From the NCBI GenBank assembly GCA_903832055.1, contig CAILAC010000012.1, positions 20,991-84,990 on the forward strand: a DNA stretch of 64,000 nucleotides, in the 5' to 3' direction. Of the stretch, positions 36,301 to 46,300 are shown in pieces. The stretch is from an uncultured Acidobacteriota bacterium (GTDB lineage Bacteria > Acidobacteriota > Terriglobia > Terriglobales > Acidobacteriaceae). Every line of letters starts with the position of its first letter. Positions within the stretch are counted from its first letter, which is position 1. The notes under the pieces were generated by a model. The model was not told where the DNA came from, made no database searches, and saw only the letters and a program-made list of their open reading frames with translations. The translations under genes and the position numbers were made by a program.

Positions 36301-37794
36301 ATGTCATTTGCAACGACGCCAGCTACGGCGATTAACCCCTGGATGCAGATCCTGGCGGCTCTGGAAAAAAAGGTCAATCGCCAATCGTTCGAGACCTGGC
36401 TTAAGCCAACGCGATTCAGCCATATAGCCGGACGCACTTTGTACGTTCGCATTCCGACGGAAGAGTTTCAGCACATTGGCGATAAGTACAGCGACCTGGT
36501 GCAGGAGGCGATTGACCTGTTGCGCCTGGACCTGGACGACGTGGCATTTGTGACGGCAGAGGAAGATCCGTCGCGGCCACCGATTCGCAGCGACGGCGGT
36601 TTTGGGCCGGTGCCAACGCATGCGCCGACGGCTCCGGCGGGCAGCCAGTCGGGGTACGGAAATTCCAACTTTGGCCAACAAAACAATTACGGCGGCCAGC
36701 AGGGCAACTACAACGGGCAATCAAACCGCCGTGGTCAGTTCCAGCCAGTGCAGAGCCAGTTTGACTGGTCAACGGCGGCGCAACTGAACCAGCGCTACAC
36801 GTTTGACAACTTTGTGATTGGCAACGGCAACCAGTTCGCCCGCGCTGCTTCGCTTGCGGTGGCCGAGCGGCCCTCGAAGGCCTACAACCCGCTCTTTTTG
36901 TATGGCGGTGTGGGGATGGGCAAGACGCACCTGATGCATGCGATTGGCCATGAGGTAAAGCGGCGGCAGCCGATTGCCAACATCTGCTACGTCTCAGCGG
37001 AGAAGTTTACCAACGAGATGATCAACTCGCTGCGCAACGACCGCATGACGAGCTTCCGTGACCGCTTCCGCACGGTCGACGTGCTGCTGATCGACGACAT
37101 TCAGTTCATCGCGCAAAAGGAGCGGACGCAGGAAGAGTTCTTCCACACGTTCAACGCGCTGCACGAGAGCATGAAACAGATCGTCATCGCTTCAGATCGG
37201 CCGCCGAAGGAGCTTGCGGAGATTGAAGACCGGTTGCGGTCGCGCTTTGAGTGGGGCCTGATTGCCGACATTCAGCCGCCGGATCTGGAGACCAAGGTCG
37301 CAATCCTGCAGAAGAAGGCGGAGAGCGAATCGGCCAATCTGCCGACGGACGTGGCGATGTTCATTGCCTCGAATGTGCGGACGAACGTGCGCGAGCTTGA
37401 GGGCGCGCTGGTGCGACTGATTGCCTGGTGCAACATGAACGGCATGGAAATCACGCTGCAATCGACGCAGCAGTGCCTGAAGCAGTTCATCGACACGCAG
37501 GTACGCAAGATCACGATCGACGCGATTCAAAAGGCCGTCGCGGAGAGCTTTGCGATGCGGGTGAGTGAGTTGAAGGCCAAGAACAACTCACGCGCGGTGG
37601 TGGTGCCGCGGCAGATTGCGATGTACCTGGCGAAGAACCTGACCGAAGCGAGCCTGCCTGAAATCGGGCGGCAGTTTGGTGGCAAGCACCACACGACGGT
37701 GATGCACTCGATTGGGAAGATTGACGAGCTGCGGCGGACGGACAAGGACCTGAACCGGACCATCAACAAGCTGCAGGAGACGTTGAACCGGTAG
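36301..37794 (+). CDS. dnaA: Chromosomal replication initiator protein DnaA
   Basis: DnaA binds origin boxes and opens the DNA. I chose the ATG at 36301 (MSFATTPATAINPWMQILA), giving 497 residues. An in-frame extension to 36139 lacks similarity. Domain I is at ~10-90, followed by a Gly/Asn/Gln-rich linker (SNFGQQNNYGGQQGNYNG). The AAA+ domain has Walker A GGVGMGKTH and Walker B LLIDDIQF. Domain IV carries the helix-turn-helix signature SLPEIGRQFGGKHHTTVMHSI. No dnaN or recF follows; the next gene is on the other strand. Confidence 0.98.
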   Translation: MSFATTPATAINPWMQILAALEKKVNRQSFETWLKPTRFSHIAGRTLYVRIPTEEFQHIGDKYSDLVQEAIDLLRLDLDDVAFVTAEEDPSRPPIRSDGGFGPVPTHAPTAPAGSQSGYGNSNFGQQNNYGGQQGNYNGQSNRRGQFQPVQSQFDWSTAAQLNQRYTFDNFVIGNGNQFARAASLAVAERPSKAYNPLFLYGGVGMGKTHLMHAIGHEVKRRQPIANICYVSAEKFTNEMINSLRNDRMTSFRDRFRTVDVLLIDDIQFIAQKERTQEEFFHTFNALHESMKQIVIASDRPPKELAEIEDRLRSRFEWGLIADIQPPDLETKVAILQKKAESESANLPTDVAMFIASNVRTNVRELEGALVRLIAWCNMNGMEITLQSTQQCLKQFIDTQVRKITIDAIQKAVAESFAMRVSELKAKNNSRAVVVPRQIAMYLAKNLTEASLPEIGRQFGGKHHTTVMHSIGKIDELRRTDKDLNRTINKLQETLNR

Positions 37795-37820
37795 GTTTTC
37801 TGGGACTTTCAGGACAGAAG

Positions 37821-37856
37821 AATGGCCGCTTCGGACTGATGTCCGGAGCGGCCATT
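37821..37856 (+). terminator. dnaA terminator hairpin
   Basis: AATGGCCGCT (37821-37830) and AGCGGCCATT (37847-37856) pair around an inner CGGAC/GTCCG stem with loop TGAT. It begins 27 bases after the dnaA stop and is followed by GTGCGTTTT. Confidence 0.8.
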
Positions 37857-37954
37857 GTGCGTTTTAGAGTCGGGTGAAGCAGATTCCCTGACGGGAATGA
37901 CAGCAAGAAAGACAAGTGCAAAAGCAAGGGCAATTGCTGTCGGAATTTGTGGCT

Positions 37955-37994
37955 CCCACCCTGGCGACAACAACAAGTGCGTCGCCAGGGTGGG
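37955..37994. repeat. Palindromic intergenic repeat (CCCTGGCGAC type)
   Basis: CCCACCCTGGCGAC (37955-37968) and GTCGCCAGGGTGGG (37981-37994) form a perfect 14-bp stem with a 12-base loop. It lies between the convergent dnaA and GH51 genes. The core CCTGGCGACAAC is also at 54115-54126 in the hairpin before rpmB, so this may be a dispersed repeat family that also serves as a terminator. Confidence 0.65.
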
Positions 37995-38029
37995 GCGCCC
38001 AAATTGGCCTCAATTGAAACGAAAGCGAG

Positions 38030-39967
38030 CTACTTCTTTGTGTCTAACTCGATGACTTCAAAGGAGTAGCCGGGCATGGTGTGCTTGAGTTTGGTGCCGG
38101 TGACGGGCAGGGTGCTGTCGACCGGGACGATGTGTTTGGGTTCGGTGATGGTGTTGGTGTCGTTGGGCGAGAGCGCGTGAAGCTGGGTCAATTTGGCCGG
38201 GCCGGTGATGGCGCTGATTCCGCTCAGGTCGATCTCGATGGGCTGCGGGGTGGGAACTCCGTTGACGACCTTGACGAAGACCTTGCCGGTCGCATCGGAC
38301 TTGGTGACGGAGTAGGCCACGCGCGTTCCGGCGCCGGTGATGGTTGAGGCCGGGACGGCGTCACCAATCTTGGCGGCGAAAAGCGACAGGACGTAGTAGC
38401 TGGGCGAGCCGTAGCTCGACAGGCCGTCGTAGCCGATCAGGTCAGGGTGCCACTGCATGCCGCCGTTGTGCACGTTGACCAGGAGTGGCGCGTAGCTGGA
38501 CATGACGACAACGTCGGAGTTGCGTTCGACGCCGGTGAGCCAGGCGGCGTCACCCAGGGCCGCGCCAAAGTCGGCGGTAGGGGAGCCCTCCATGGTGGCG
38601 TATTCTCCCATGAAGATTTTGGGGCCGTTGCGGTCAAACTTGTCGTAGTGGTGCACGTCGTTGAAGTAGTTTTCGGCGCTGAGGTAGAAGTGGTCGTCGA
38701 GGACGTCAGGCTTGACGCTGGTGACGGGGGCGGTGGCGATGAGCTTCTGGTCAGGGTATTTGGCCTTGATGGCGTCGTGGAACTGCTTGAAGCGGCCGTC
38801 GTAGCTCTTGGATTGGTCGAACCAGTCTTCGTTGCCGACCTCAACGTAGGCGAGCTTGAAGGGCGCGGGGTGGCCGTCTTTAACGCGCTGCGCTCCCCAC
38901 TTGGTGTCGGGGCCGCCGGTGGCGTATTCGATTTCGTCGAGGGCGTCCTGGACGTAGGGGTCAAGGGCGGGGCCGGGCTCGACGTGCTCCTGCTTCATGG
39001 AGTAGCCAGCGTAGACGGCGAGGACGTTCTGCATGTTGAGGTCTTCGCACCACTCAAGAAATTCGAGCAATCCCAGGCCGTCTGACGAGTGGTAGCCCCA
39101 GGGGCTGGGGTGGGTGGGGCGATCAACGAGCGGGCCGACGGTTTCCTTCCACTTGAAGCGCTCGTCAATGTGGTCGCCCTCAAGGTAGTTGCCACCGGGA
39201 AAGCGGAGGAAGGCGGGGTGCATGCCGGCGAGCTTTTCCATCAGGTCGACGCGGCGGCCGTTCACGCGGTTTTTGTAGGTTGGGGGGAAGACCGAGACGA
39301 GGTCGATCCAGAGGGTGCCGGGTTTGGTGAGGGTGATTTCGTAGTGGTACGCCTCGGATGCTTCGATTTTGCCGGTCTTGAGGGTGGCGGAGTACTGCTT
39401 CCAATCGCTGCCGATGGAAGGGATTTCGGCGCTGGCGACGCTTTTGCCGGTCTTGTTGCTGACGAGATTGAGGTGCAGCGGGCCGAGCGAGCCGGAGTCT
39501 GACTTGGCGTAGAGCGACGCGGCGTAGGTGGTGTCTGGCTTGAGCGGATAGCCCCAGTAGCCCTGGTTGCGCACTCCGGCGGGCTCGGCTTCGCTGGCGG
39601 CAGTGACGGTGATCTTGATGCTGTCGGTCAGCGCAGCGGAGGGGCCGGTGGTCTTGTCCTTCTCGACCTTGGCGCCGGCGGCGGAGTTCTGGAGGGTGAG
39701 CCAGTCCTGCTGGTTCCAGTCGCGGTCGCGCATGGTGCGGTTTTTAACCAGTTCGGGATAGAGGCCGCCGTCGTAGGAGAAGTTGATCTCCTCGGTCATG
39801 AGGCCGTAGAGGGTGGGGCTGACGGAGTGCTCAGTCTTGTCGACCTGGACGGCGATGACGGCTGGGGCCTTTGCGGGGGCCTGGGCAAAGCTGGAAAGCG
39901 AGGCGGGAAGGGCGAGAGCAATGCCCAGAATCGGGCTGAATATCCTGTGGGTTTTGAGCGACGGCAT
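38030..39967 (-). CDS. Secreted GH51 alpha-L-arabinofuranosidase
   Basis: The start at 39967 (MPSLKTHRIFSPILG) has GAGG eight bases upstream and opens a signal peptide ending SSFAQA. The frame is open to 40120 without support. The 645-residue protein has an N-terminal domain with a carbohydrate-binding-like segment (about 100-250). The GH51 (beta/alpha)8 barrel follows, with FLRFPGGNYLEGD, the acid/base Glu in VEVGNEDWF and the nucleophile Glu in FMGEYATM, then a C-terminal beta domain. GH51 enzymes remove arabinofuranose from plant arabinan or arabinoxylan. The signal peptide suggests action outside the cytoplasm. Confidence 0.93.
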   Translation of the reverse strand: MPSLKTHRIFSPILGIALALPASLSSFAQAPAKAPAVIAVQVDKTEHSVSPTLYGLMTEEINFSYDGGLYPELVKNRTMRDRDWNQQDWLTLQNSAAGAKVEKDKTTGPSAALTDSIKITVTAASEAEPAGVRNQGYWGYPLKPDTTYAASLYAKSDSGSLGPLHLNLVSNKTGKSVASAEIPSIGSDWKQYSATLKTGKIEASEAYHYEITLTKPGTLWIDLVSVFPPTYKNRVNGRRVDLMEKLAGMHPAFLRFPGGNYLEGDHIDERFKWKETVGPLVDRPTHPSPWGYHSSDGLGLLEFLEWCEDLNMQNVLAVYAGYSMKQEHVEPGPALDPYVQDALDEIEYATGGPDTKWGAQRVKDGHPAPFKLAYVEVGNEDWFDQSKSYDGRFKQFHDAIKAKYPDQKLIATAPVTSVKPDVLDDHFYLSAENYFNDVHHYDKFDRNGPKIFMGEYATMEGSPTADFGAALGDAAWLTGVERNSDVVVMSSYAPLLVNVHNGGMQWHPDLIGYDGLSSYGSPSYYVLSLFAAKIGDAVPASTITGAGTRVAYSVTKSDATGKVFVKVVNGVPTPQPIEIDLSGISAITGPAKLTQLHALSPNDTNTITEPKHIVPVDSTLPVTGTKLKHTMPGYSFEVIELDTKK

Positions 39968-40078
39968 TTCTGGAACCTCTTCAAGTAAAGGTTTTCTTGA
40001 AATGCGAGTGTATGACCGACGCCTCGCAATTGGCAAGACTCTTACCCAGGAAATCGCGGTGAATTGCATGTAAATACA

Positions 40079-40107
40079 TTGCGTGACGGCATAAATCGCA
40101 GGATAAT
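40079..40107 (+). promoter_or_regulatory. Promoter placing the Uma2 gene on a leaderless transcript
   Basis: TTGCGT (40079-40084) and GATAAT (40102-40107) are 17 bases apart. The ATG of the Uma2 gene is at 40114, six bases after the -10 box, so transcription would start at or one base before the start codon. Confidence 0.6.
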
Positions 40108-40113
40108 CGCTGC

Positions 40114-40647
40114 ATGGCAACCCAGCCGATCGCCGAACCTCTCATTTCAGTCGAGGAGTACCTGCGAACCGTTTACGAGTCGGATTGCGAGTACAACGAG
40201 GGAGTGGTCGAGGAGCGCAACTTGGGCGAGTTTGAGCATTCACTGCTTCAGGGCATGCTGGTGACGATTTTCATGAATCACGTTGCCGATTGGGGTGTGT
40301 TTGCCCTGCCTGAGCAGCGGGTGCAGTTGCGGGCCAGACGACTCGTGGTGCCGGATGTAGCGGTGCTGCGAATGGGGTTGTCGAGGGAACGGATTTTGAC
40401 GCGGCCGCCGCTGATTACGATTGAGATCATGTCGCCCGAGGACCGGATGAAGAAGGTCACTGCCAAGTCGCTGGAGTATCGCGACTTCGGCGTGGAGCAT
40501 ATCTGGGTGATCGATCCGCAAAAGCGGGTGGCATATCGCTGGGCTGAAGGCGGGATGCAATTGGTTGATTCCGGGGAGCTCACGGTGCCGGGGACGCCGA
40601 TTTTGGTGCAGGTGAACGAGCTGTTTGCCCGACTGGACCAATTCTGA
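40114..40647 (+). CDS. Uma2-family (DUF820) PD-(D/E)XK endonuclease-like protein
   Basis: The 177-residue protein has the Uma2 pattern: SVEEYLRTVYE near the start, RRLVVPDVAVLR (the Asp of the nuclease core), ITIEIMSPEDRMKK (Glu-x-MSP) and YRDFGVEHIWVIDPQKR. These keep the acidic residues of the restriction-endonuclease-like fold. Uma2 proteins are numerous in cyanobacteria and Acidobacteriota and their biological role is not settled. It is a single gene and possibly leaderless. It converges on the molybdopterin enzyme, with six bases between the stops. Confidence 0.9.
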   Translation: MATQPIAEPLISVEEYLRTVYESDCEYNEGVVEERNLGEFEHSLLQGMLVTIFMNHVADWGVFALPEQRVQLRARRLVVPDVAVLRMGLSRERILTRPPLITIEIMSPEDRMKKVTAKSLEYRDFGVEHIWVIDPQKRVAYRWAEGGMQLVDSGELTVPGTPILVQVNELFARLDQF

Positions 40648-40653
40648 AGTAAA

Positions 40654-42834
40654 TCAGACTTTTGCGACCTCGACCAATGTGGAATAGAAGGTGGCGGCCT
40701 GGCCGATGTCGGTGAGGCGTTCGCTGGTGAGGGAGTTGACGTTTTGGCCGCCGGGGGTGAGTTTGGCCCAGTCGAGGCGGCTGGCGACAACGCCGGGGTT
40801 TACTTTTTCTGAAACAAGGGCGGTGAGGTTGAGGGTGCCGCGGTCGTTCCAGATGCGGATGGGGTCGCCGTCTTGGATACCGCGTGCGGCTGCGTCGGCG
40901 GGGTGAATTTCGAGGCGGTGGTTGGTCGTTGCTTCCATCTTCCGGTGGCCGTCGAGGTTGGCAAAGGTGGAGTTCATGTAGTTGTCGGCCTTGCGGGGCA
41001 GGAATTCGAGCGGGAAGCGGGCGGCATCCGGGCCGAGGCGGGATTCTGTTGGCGGGATAAAGGCGGGAAGGGGGTCCTCTCCTGCGGCGGCCAGAGTCTC
41101 AGAGTAAAACTCGATTCTTCCAGTCGGCGTGGGGACGGGGCCGCTTTGGAATGGGCGGGCAGCGCCCTCGGGAAATTGCAGGTGAATATGGCCCTCGGCA
41201 GCCAGCGACTCCGCGGTGATGTGCTCCATGCCGGGATTTTGTGAGTGGCCGGTGGCGTCGGGGTTGAGGGCCTGGCGGATCATCTCTTCAGGGGTATCGC
41301 CGAAGCAAGGTTCGGTGAAGCCGCAGCGCTGGGCGAGTTGTGAGAAGAGCCAGACATTGGAGCGGGATTCGCCGACGGGCGCGATGGCCTGGTTGGATTG
41401 CTGGACGAAGTAGTGGCCGTAGGCGCCCTGGATGTCGGTGTGTTCGAGGAAAGTGGTGGCGGGCAGCACGAAGTCGGCGTAGTCGGTGGTGTCGGTAAGG
41501 AACTGCTCGTGGACAACGGTGAAGAGGTCAGGGCGCTGAAGCCCGGCGCGGACGGCGTTCTGGTTTGGAGCGATGGCGGCGGGGTTGGAGTTGTAGACGA
41601 AGAGGGCGTGGACCCTGGGATTGTTGGCGGGGCCTTCGCCGGGTAGGGTGCCCAGTTCGGTGAGTGCATGGCCAAGGCGGCTCATGTTGACGACGCGCGC
41701 CAGGCGGCCGAGGGGCGATGCGAGCGCGAGGTCGGGGCGCTCGATTGCGGCTGAGTTCCACTGAAACGCGCCGGACATGGAGAGCTGAGCACCACCGCCC
41801 AGGTGTCGCCAGGCCCCGGTAAGGGCGGGGAGCATGGCGATGGCGCGGACGGCGGTGCCGCCATTCTCAGAGCGCTGGACGCCGTAGTTCATGCGGATGA
41901 CGGCGGGCTTGGTGGTGGCGTACTCGCGGGCGAGTTGCTCAATTTCGGCCGGGGTGAGGCCGGTGATTTGGGCTACGCGCTCGGGGGTGTATGCGCGGAC
42001 GCGCTCAGATAGCGGGGCAAAGCCGTGGGTCATTTCGTCGATGTAGTGCTGATCCTGCAGGCCTTCGCGGAGGATGACGTGCATGAGGCCGAGGGCGAGC
42101 GCCGCGTCGGTGCCGGGGCGGATGCTGATGTGCCAGTCAGCGAGGGCGGCGGTGCGGGTGCGGTAGGGGTCGATGACGATGAGGCGGGCGCCGTTGCGGC
42201 GAGCCTGTTCGACGAAGGGCCAAAGGTGAACGTTGGTGCCGTGGATGTTCGCTCCCCAGGCGAGGATGAGGCGGGATTTCGGGAATTCTTCGTTGGGGGT
42301 GCCGAGTTTTTTGCCGTAGACGAGTTTGAAGGCCTGGCCACCAGCCTCGGCGCAGATGGTGCGGTCGAGCTGCGAGGCACCGAGGCGGTGGAAGAAACGG
42401 CGGTCCATGGAGCCGTAACCCAAGAGTCCGATCGTCCCGGCGTAGCTGTAGGGGAGGATCGATTCGGGGCCGTGTGTTGCTGCGATTTGCTGGAGGCGGC
42501 TGGCGATGGCGGCGAGGGCTTCGTCCCAGGTAATTGGCTCGAATGCTTCGAGTTCCCTTCCCTTTTCTCCAGTTTTGCCTAACGGGCCTTTGGGGATGCC
42601 GGGCTTGCGGCGCAGCGGGTGAAGGATGCGCTGGGGGGAGTAGACACGGTCAAGGTATTTGGCGACTTTGCCGCACAGGAACCCTTGCGTCACGGGATGG
42701 GCAGGGTCGCCCTGGACTTTGACGGCTCGACCCTCGCTGTTGACCGTGACGAGGACGGCGCATGAATCCGGGCAGTCGTGGGAGCAGACGGTGTAGACGA
42801 TGCGGAAGGGACCTGTCTGGGTAGCGGCGGCCAT
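40654..42834 (-). CDS. Molybdopterin-dependent oxidoreductase (Mo/W-bisPGD family)
   Basis: I chose the ATG at 42834 (MAAATQTGPFRIVYT), giving 726 residues. The open frame extends 500 bases further but runs over the divergent neighbour. An N-terminal [4Fe-4S] motif CSHDCPDSC with the fourth Cys in GFLCGK precedes domains typical of the DMSO-reductase superfamily: LILAWGANIHGTNVH, the cofactor-contact PYRTRTA, and a C-terminal TTNHRLEIHPADAAARGI domain. There is no Tat signal, so it is cytoplasmic. No Fe-S or membrane subunit is nearby. The substrate is unknown. Confidence 0.88.
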   Translation of the reverse strand: MAAATQTGPFRIVYTVCSHDCPDSCAVLVTVNSEGRAVKVQGDPAHPVTQGFLCGKVAKYLDRVYSPQRILHPLRRKPGIPKGPLGKTGEKGRELEAFEPITWDEALAAIASRLQQIAATHGPESILPYSYAGTIGLLGYGSMDRRFFHRLGASQLDRTICAEAGGQAFKLVYGKKLGTPNEEFPKSRLILAWGANIHGTNVHLWPFVEQARRNGARLIVIDPYRTRTAALADWHISIRPGTDAALALGLMHVILREGLQDQHYIDEMTHGFAPLSERVRAYTPERVAQITGLTPAEIEQLAREYATTKPAVIRMNYGVQRSENGGTAVRAIAMLPALTGAWRHLGGGAQLSMSGAFQWNSAAIERPDLALASPLGRLARVVNMSRLGHALTELGTLPGEGPANNPRVHALFVYNSNPAAIAPNQNAVRAGLQRPDLFTVVHEQFLTDTTDYADFVLPATTFLEHTDIQGAYGHYFVQQSNQAIAPVGESRSNVWLFSQLAQRCGFTEPCFGDTPEEMIRQALNPDATGHSQNPGMEHITAESLAAEGHIHLQFPEGAARPFQSGPVPTPTGRIEFYSETLAAAGEDPLPAFIPPTESRLGPDAARFPLEFLPRKADNYMNSTFANLDGHRKMEATTNHRLEIHPADAAARGIQDGDPIRIWNDRGTLNLTALVSEKVNPGVVASRLDWAKLTPGGQNVNSLTSERLTDIGQAATFYSTLVEVAKV

Positions 42835-42870
42835 GGAGTCATTGTAGAGTGGCGGTGGAGGGAAAACGTG

Positions 42871-43350
42871 ATGCGATTTCGTGGATGGATGCTGGTGGGT
42901 ACGTTGGGGTTGATGTTTGGCTATTTGGGAGTGGCGCGGGCTGCTGCTTCTGCGGGGCCAAAGGACGAGGCCGCAGCGATCCGCGCGGTACTGCAGGCGC
43001 AGGTGGCGGCGTGGAACCGGGCCGATATTCCGGGATTCATGGCGAGCTATGAGGATTCGCCGGAGACGACGTTTGTGGGGACGACGGTGGCGAAGGGATT
43101 TCAAAAGATTCTGGAGCGGTACCGGAAGAACTACACAACGCAGGAGCAGATGGGTGTGCTGACGTTCAGCGAACTGGATGTACGGCTGCTGCCGGGGTCG
43201 AATGGAAAAGCCGAGTACGCGGTGGTGACGGGGCATTTTCACCTGGAGCGGACGGCGAAAGGCGAGGCGAAGAAGGACGACGGAATATTCAGCCTGGTGT
43301 GGCACAAGAGCGTCGGGGGGTGGAAGATCTTGCTGGACCACACGAGCTAG
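42871..43350 (+). CDS. Secreted SnoaL-like / DUF4440 protein
   Basis: The start at 42871 (MRFRGWMLVGTLGLM) has GGAGGG about seven bases upstream and opens a signal peptide ending ARA|AA. The 159-residue protein then has AIRAVLQAQVAAWNRADIPGFM and ends in FSLVWHKSVGGWKILLDHTS, the classic frame of the NTF2-like SgcJ/DUF4440 group. Such domains form a small cone-shaped pocket and may bind or convert small molecules. It is divergent from the molybdopterin enzyme (36 bases) and ends eight bases from the Oar receptor stop. Confidence 0.85.
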   Translation: MRFRGWMLVGTLGLMFGYLGVARAAASAGPKDEAAAIRAVLQAQVAAWNRADIPGFMASYEDSPETTFVGTTVAKGFQKILERYRKNYTTQEQMGVLTFSELDVRLLPGSNGKAEYAVVTGHFHLERTAKGEAKKDDGIFSLVWHKSVGGWKILLDHTS

Positions 43351-43358
43351 TGGAAGGG

Positions 43359-46300
43359 CTAGAAGCGGGCGCGGAGGCCTAGCTGGAATTCGCGCTGGCG
43401 GTAGAAGTTGGTGGCGTTGATGTCGAGAGGCTTGCCAAACTCCGGGGTGGTACTGGGGAGGCCGGCGGGCGTGAGGCCGGTGAGGAAGTTGAGTGTGGGC
43501 AGGCCACCGGCGACGGTGCCGCGGCGGATGAGGTAGCCGGTCGTTTCGATGAGGGTAACGTTCTGGTGGTTCATGAGATTGAAGCTCTCGGCCAGCAGCT
43601 CGATTTCGCGGTGGTTGTGCAGGTCAAAGCGTTTGCCGAGGCGGGCGTCGCCGGTGTAGGTGGCGGGGTAGCGGTAGGTGTTGCGTCCGATCGAGTAAAT
43701 CCGGTTGTCGCCGGCCGAGCCGTTGATGCTGGGTCCGAGGCCCTCGACGAGCTTGCCGGTGGAGTCAAAGAAGCCGGGAATGGAGCTGCCTGTGCGCAAG
43801 GTGTAAGGCAGGCCGCTGCGGAACTGTGCGACGGCGGCGAGAGACCAGCCGTTGACGAGGGAGCCGGCCCAGTGATGGAGCTTCCAGGGCGTTTGATAGA
43901 GCACGGTGGCGGCGGCGGAGTGGCGAATATCGAGGCTTGAGGTGCCGTATTCGAGGCGAAAATCGCTGGGGTCGAGGACGTCGTTGACCTGAACATTGCC
44001 GGATTCGTTGGGGTTCCAGTCGGTGGCAAGCGCGTAGAGGTAATGGGCGCGAAGGCTGAGGCCGTGGCCGCCGGTGCGGACGAGCTTGACCAGCGCGGCC
44101 TCGTAGGTGGAGTTGGCGCGGCTCTCGATGGACGAGATCTGCTGGTAATTCGCGTTGGCTCGGGTGGTGAAGAAGGGGACGGTCAGCTGGGTGCCGGCTT
44201 TGAGCGGGCCGAGTCCGCTTGAATCCACAACGTCGTAGGTGACCGTCTCGGGGTTGCCATTGCCGTCGAGGGTATGCACCAGATTGGTGTCGATGGAGAT
44301 GGGCAGACGACGGCCGAGGCTGACCTCGGCGCTTGCGGTGAGAGACAGGTGGCTGGGTAACTGCTGCTCGATGCTGACGACGGCCTGCGTGACTTCCTGC
44401 GGGCGGAAGCGGGGCGCAAAGGCGACTGCGCCGGGGGTGACGACGGTCTGTGGGGCGACAGAAAAGGCGTAGGGGAAAGGCGGCGCGCCGACGTCGGTGG
44501 GCTTGAAGAAGAAATTCAAGTCGCTGCCGGGGGAGCCGGTCTGGGTGAGGGCGGCCAGCACGGCCGCGTTATCGATGCGGCCAAAGTAAAGTCCGCCGCC
44601 GGCACGGAGGACTGTTCCCGAAAAGGGAGACCAGGCGAGGCCGAAGCGCGGGCCCCAGTTCAGGGTGGCGGCGGGGAGTTTGAGGGTCGCGGGCAGATCG
44701 GGATTGCGAACATTGGGGATGGTGGGCGGGAGTTGTTCGGCTTCGACGCGCACCCCGGCTGAGAGGGTGAGGTTGTGCGCAGGCTGCCACTGTTCTGTGG
44801 CAAATGCAGCGAGGTCGCGGGTGCCGAGGTGCCAGTTGGCCGGGCCAATGCGCTGGGTGAACCAGGCGTAACAGGGCAGGTAGCCGAGGCCGCCGATGGT
44901 TCCATCGCCGCGCCGGTAGACGCGGCCGCGCTGGTCGCAGTTGTGCTGGTCAGTGAAGGGGTTATCGACGCCATTGATGCCGTATTTTTCAAAACTGGCC
45001 ACGTCGGAGAGGTAGTTGAGTACATCGGTGTAGGCAAATGTACCGGTTTCGTTTGCCAGAGTATCAACCTGGTCGGCGACCTGATCCAGGCTGAAACCAG
45101 CTTTGACGAGGTGGCTGCCGCGTACCCAGCTCAGTGTGTCCTGGGCGACGAAAAACTGTTCGTCGGGATGTTTAGAGTGCCCGAGGCGGGCGGGCTTGCC
45201 GAGGATGAAGCCGTATCGGGTGTCAACGATCATCTCAGGCAGTTGGCCAAAGCCGTTTGCAAGCAGCGGCGCTTCAAAGGCCGAGGGGGCTTGCGGCGTG
45301 TCGCTCTGGATGCGGCTGCGGAACTCCGCGGCAAGGACGTTGAGCAGATTGGGGCTCAGGAAGCTCTGCCAGGTGGCCAGGGCCCAGGTGGAACTCGCGT
45401 TTCGGTTGCCGAAGCTGTGGCTGCCGTAGGTCTGTGAGCTGCGGGTGAGGGCTCCAGCGGGGGCGTCAACATTGGCGGCGTTGCCCTCGAGCGCCAGATG
45501 GTTGCGTTCGCTTGCCTGCCAGTCGAGGCGGCCAAATCCCTGCCACTGCCGGTGGCTGCGTGGCACGGGGCCGAGCAGGCCGGCGAGAGATTCAAGGCCG
45601 GTGGAGTAGGCGGCCACCGATTGCTCAAGAAACGCCGGGCCGGGCAGGTCGAGGCGCGCCGAGAGAACCTTCAGTTCGTCGTCAGAGGGGCGGGCAAAGA
45701 ACTGGGCCGGATGCCGGACGGTGGCGACGGCGGGGTCGCTGCGGAAGAGTGCATCGAGGGAGGCGAACCAGAAAAGCTTGTTGCGCTTGAGCTGGCTGCC
45801 GAGGCCCAGGCCAAATGACTGGCGGCTGCTGGCCGGGGAGTAGGGCTGGGGCGTGAACTGAGCGGTGTCAATGCCGGCGGCTGGCGCGGTTTCCTGCACC
45901 CATTGGGTGAAAGGGTTGCGCGCACCCCAGAGGCCCTGGCGGTTGCGGTAAAGCAGCTGGCCGTGGAGCCCGTTGGTTCCGCGCCCGGTGGTCAGCGTGA
46001 CGACCCCTGCAGGCGAATGGCCCTGGTCAGCAGGGGCGTTGCCGGCCCGGGCCTGCATGTCGATGACGGCAGATTCGCCAAGCGATTCCCCCTCCCGCTG
46101 CTGATTGGCCTCGGCGTGAAAGGCCGGTGTTGATTCAACGCCGTCAACCGTCTCTGCGGTGGGTGAACCGGCGCCGGCTTCCTGAGAGAGAAGTCCTCCG
46201 GAAGATTCACTGCTGCTCTCGCCCTCGCCGGGGTCGCCGAGCTGGCCACCTTTTGCGCCGGTGCCCTGCGGTGCGGGATGAGCGCCCGGGGTGAGGGCGG

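Noticed and set aside
39968..40120. Longer GH51 frame starting at 40120
   Set aside because: It overlaps the Uma2 promoter and adds sequence before a clean signal peptide whose ATG at 39967 has a good binding site.
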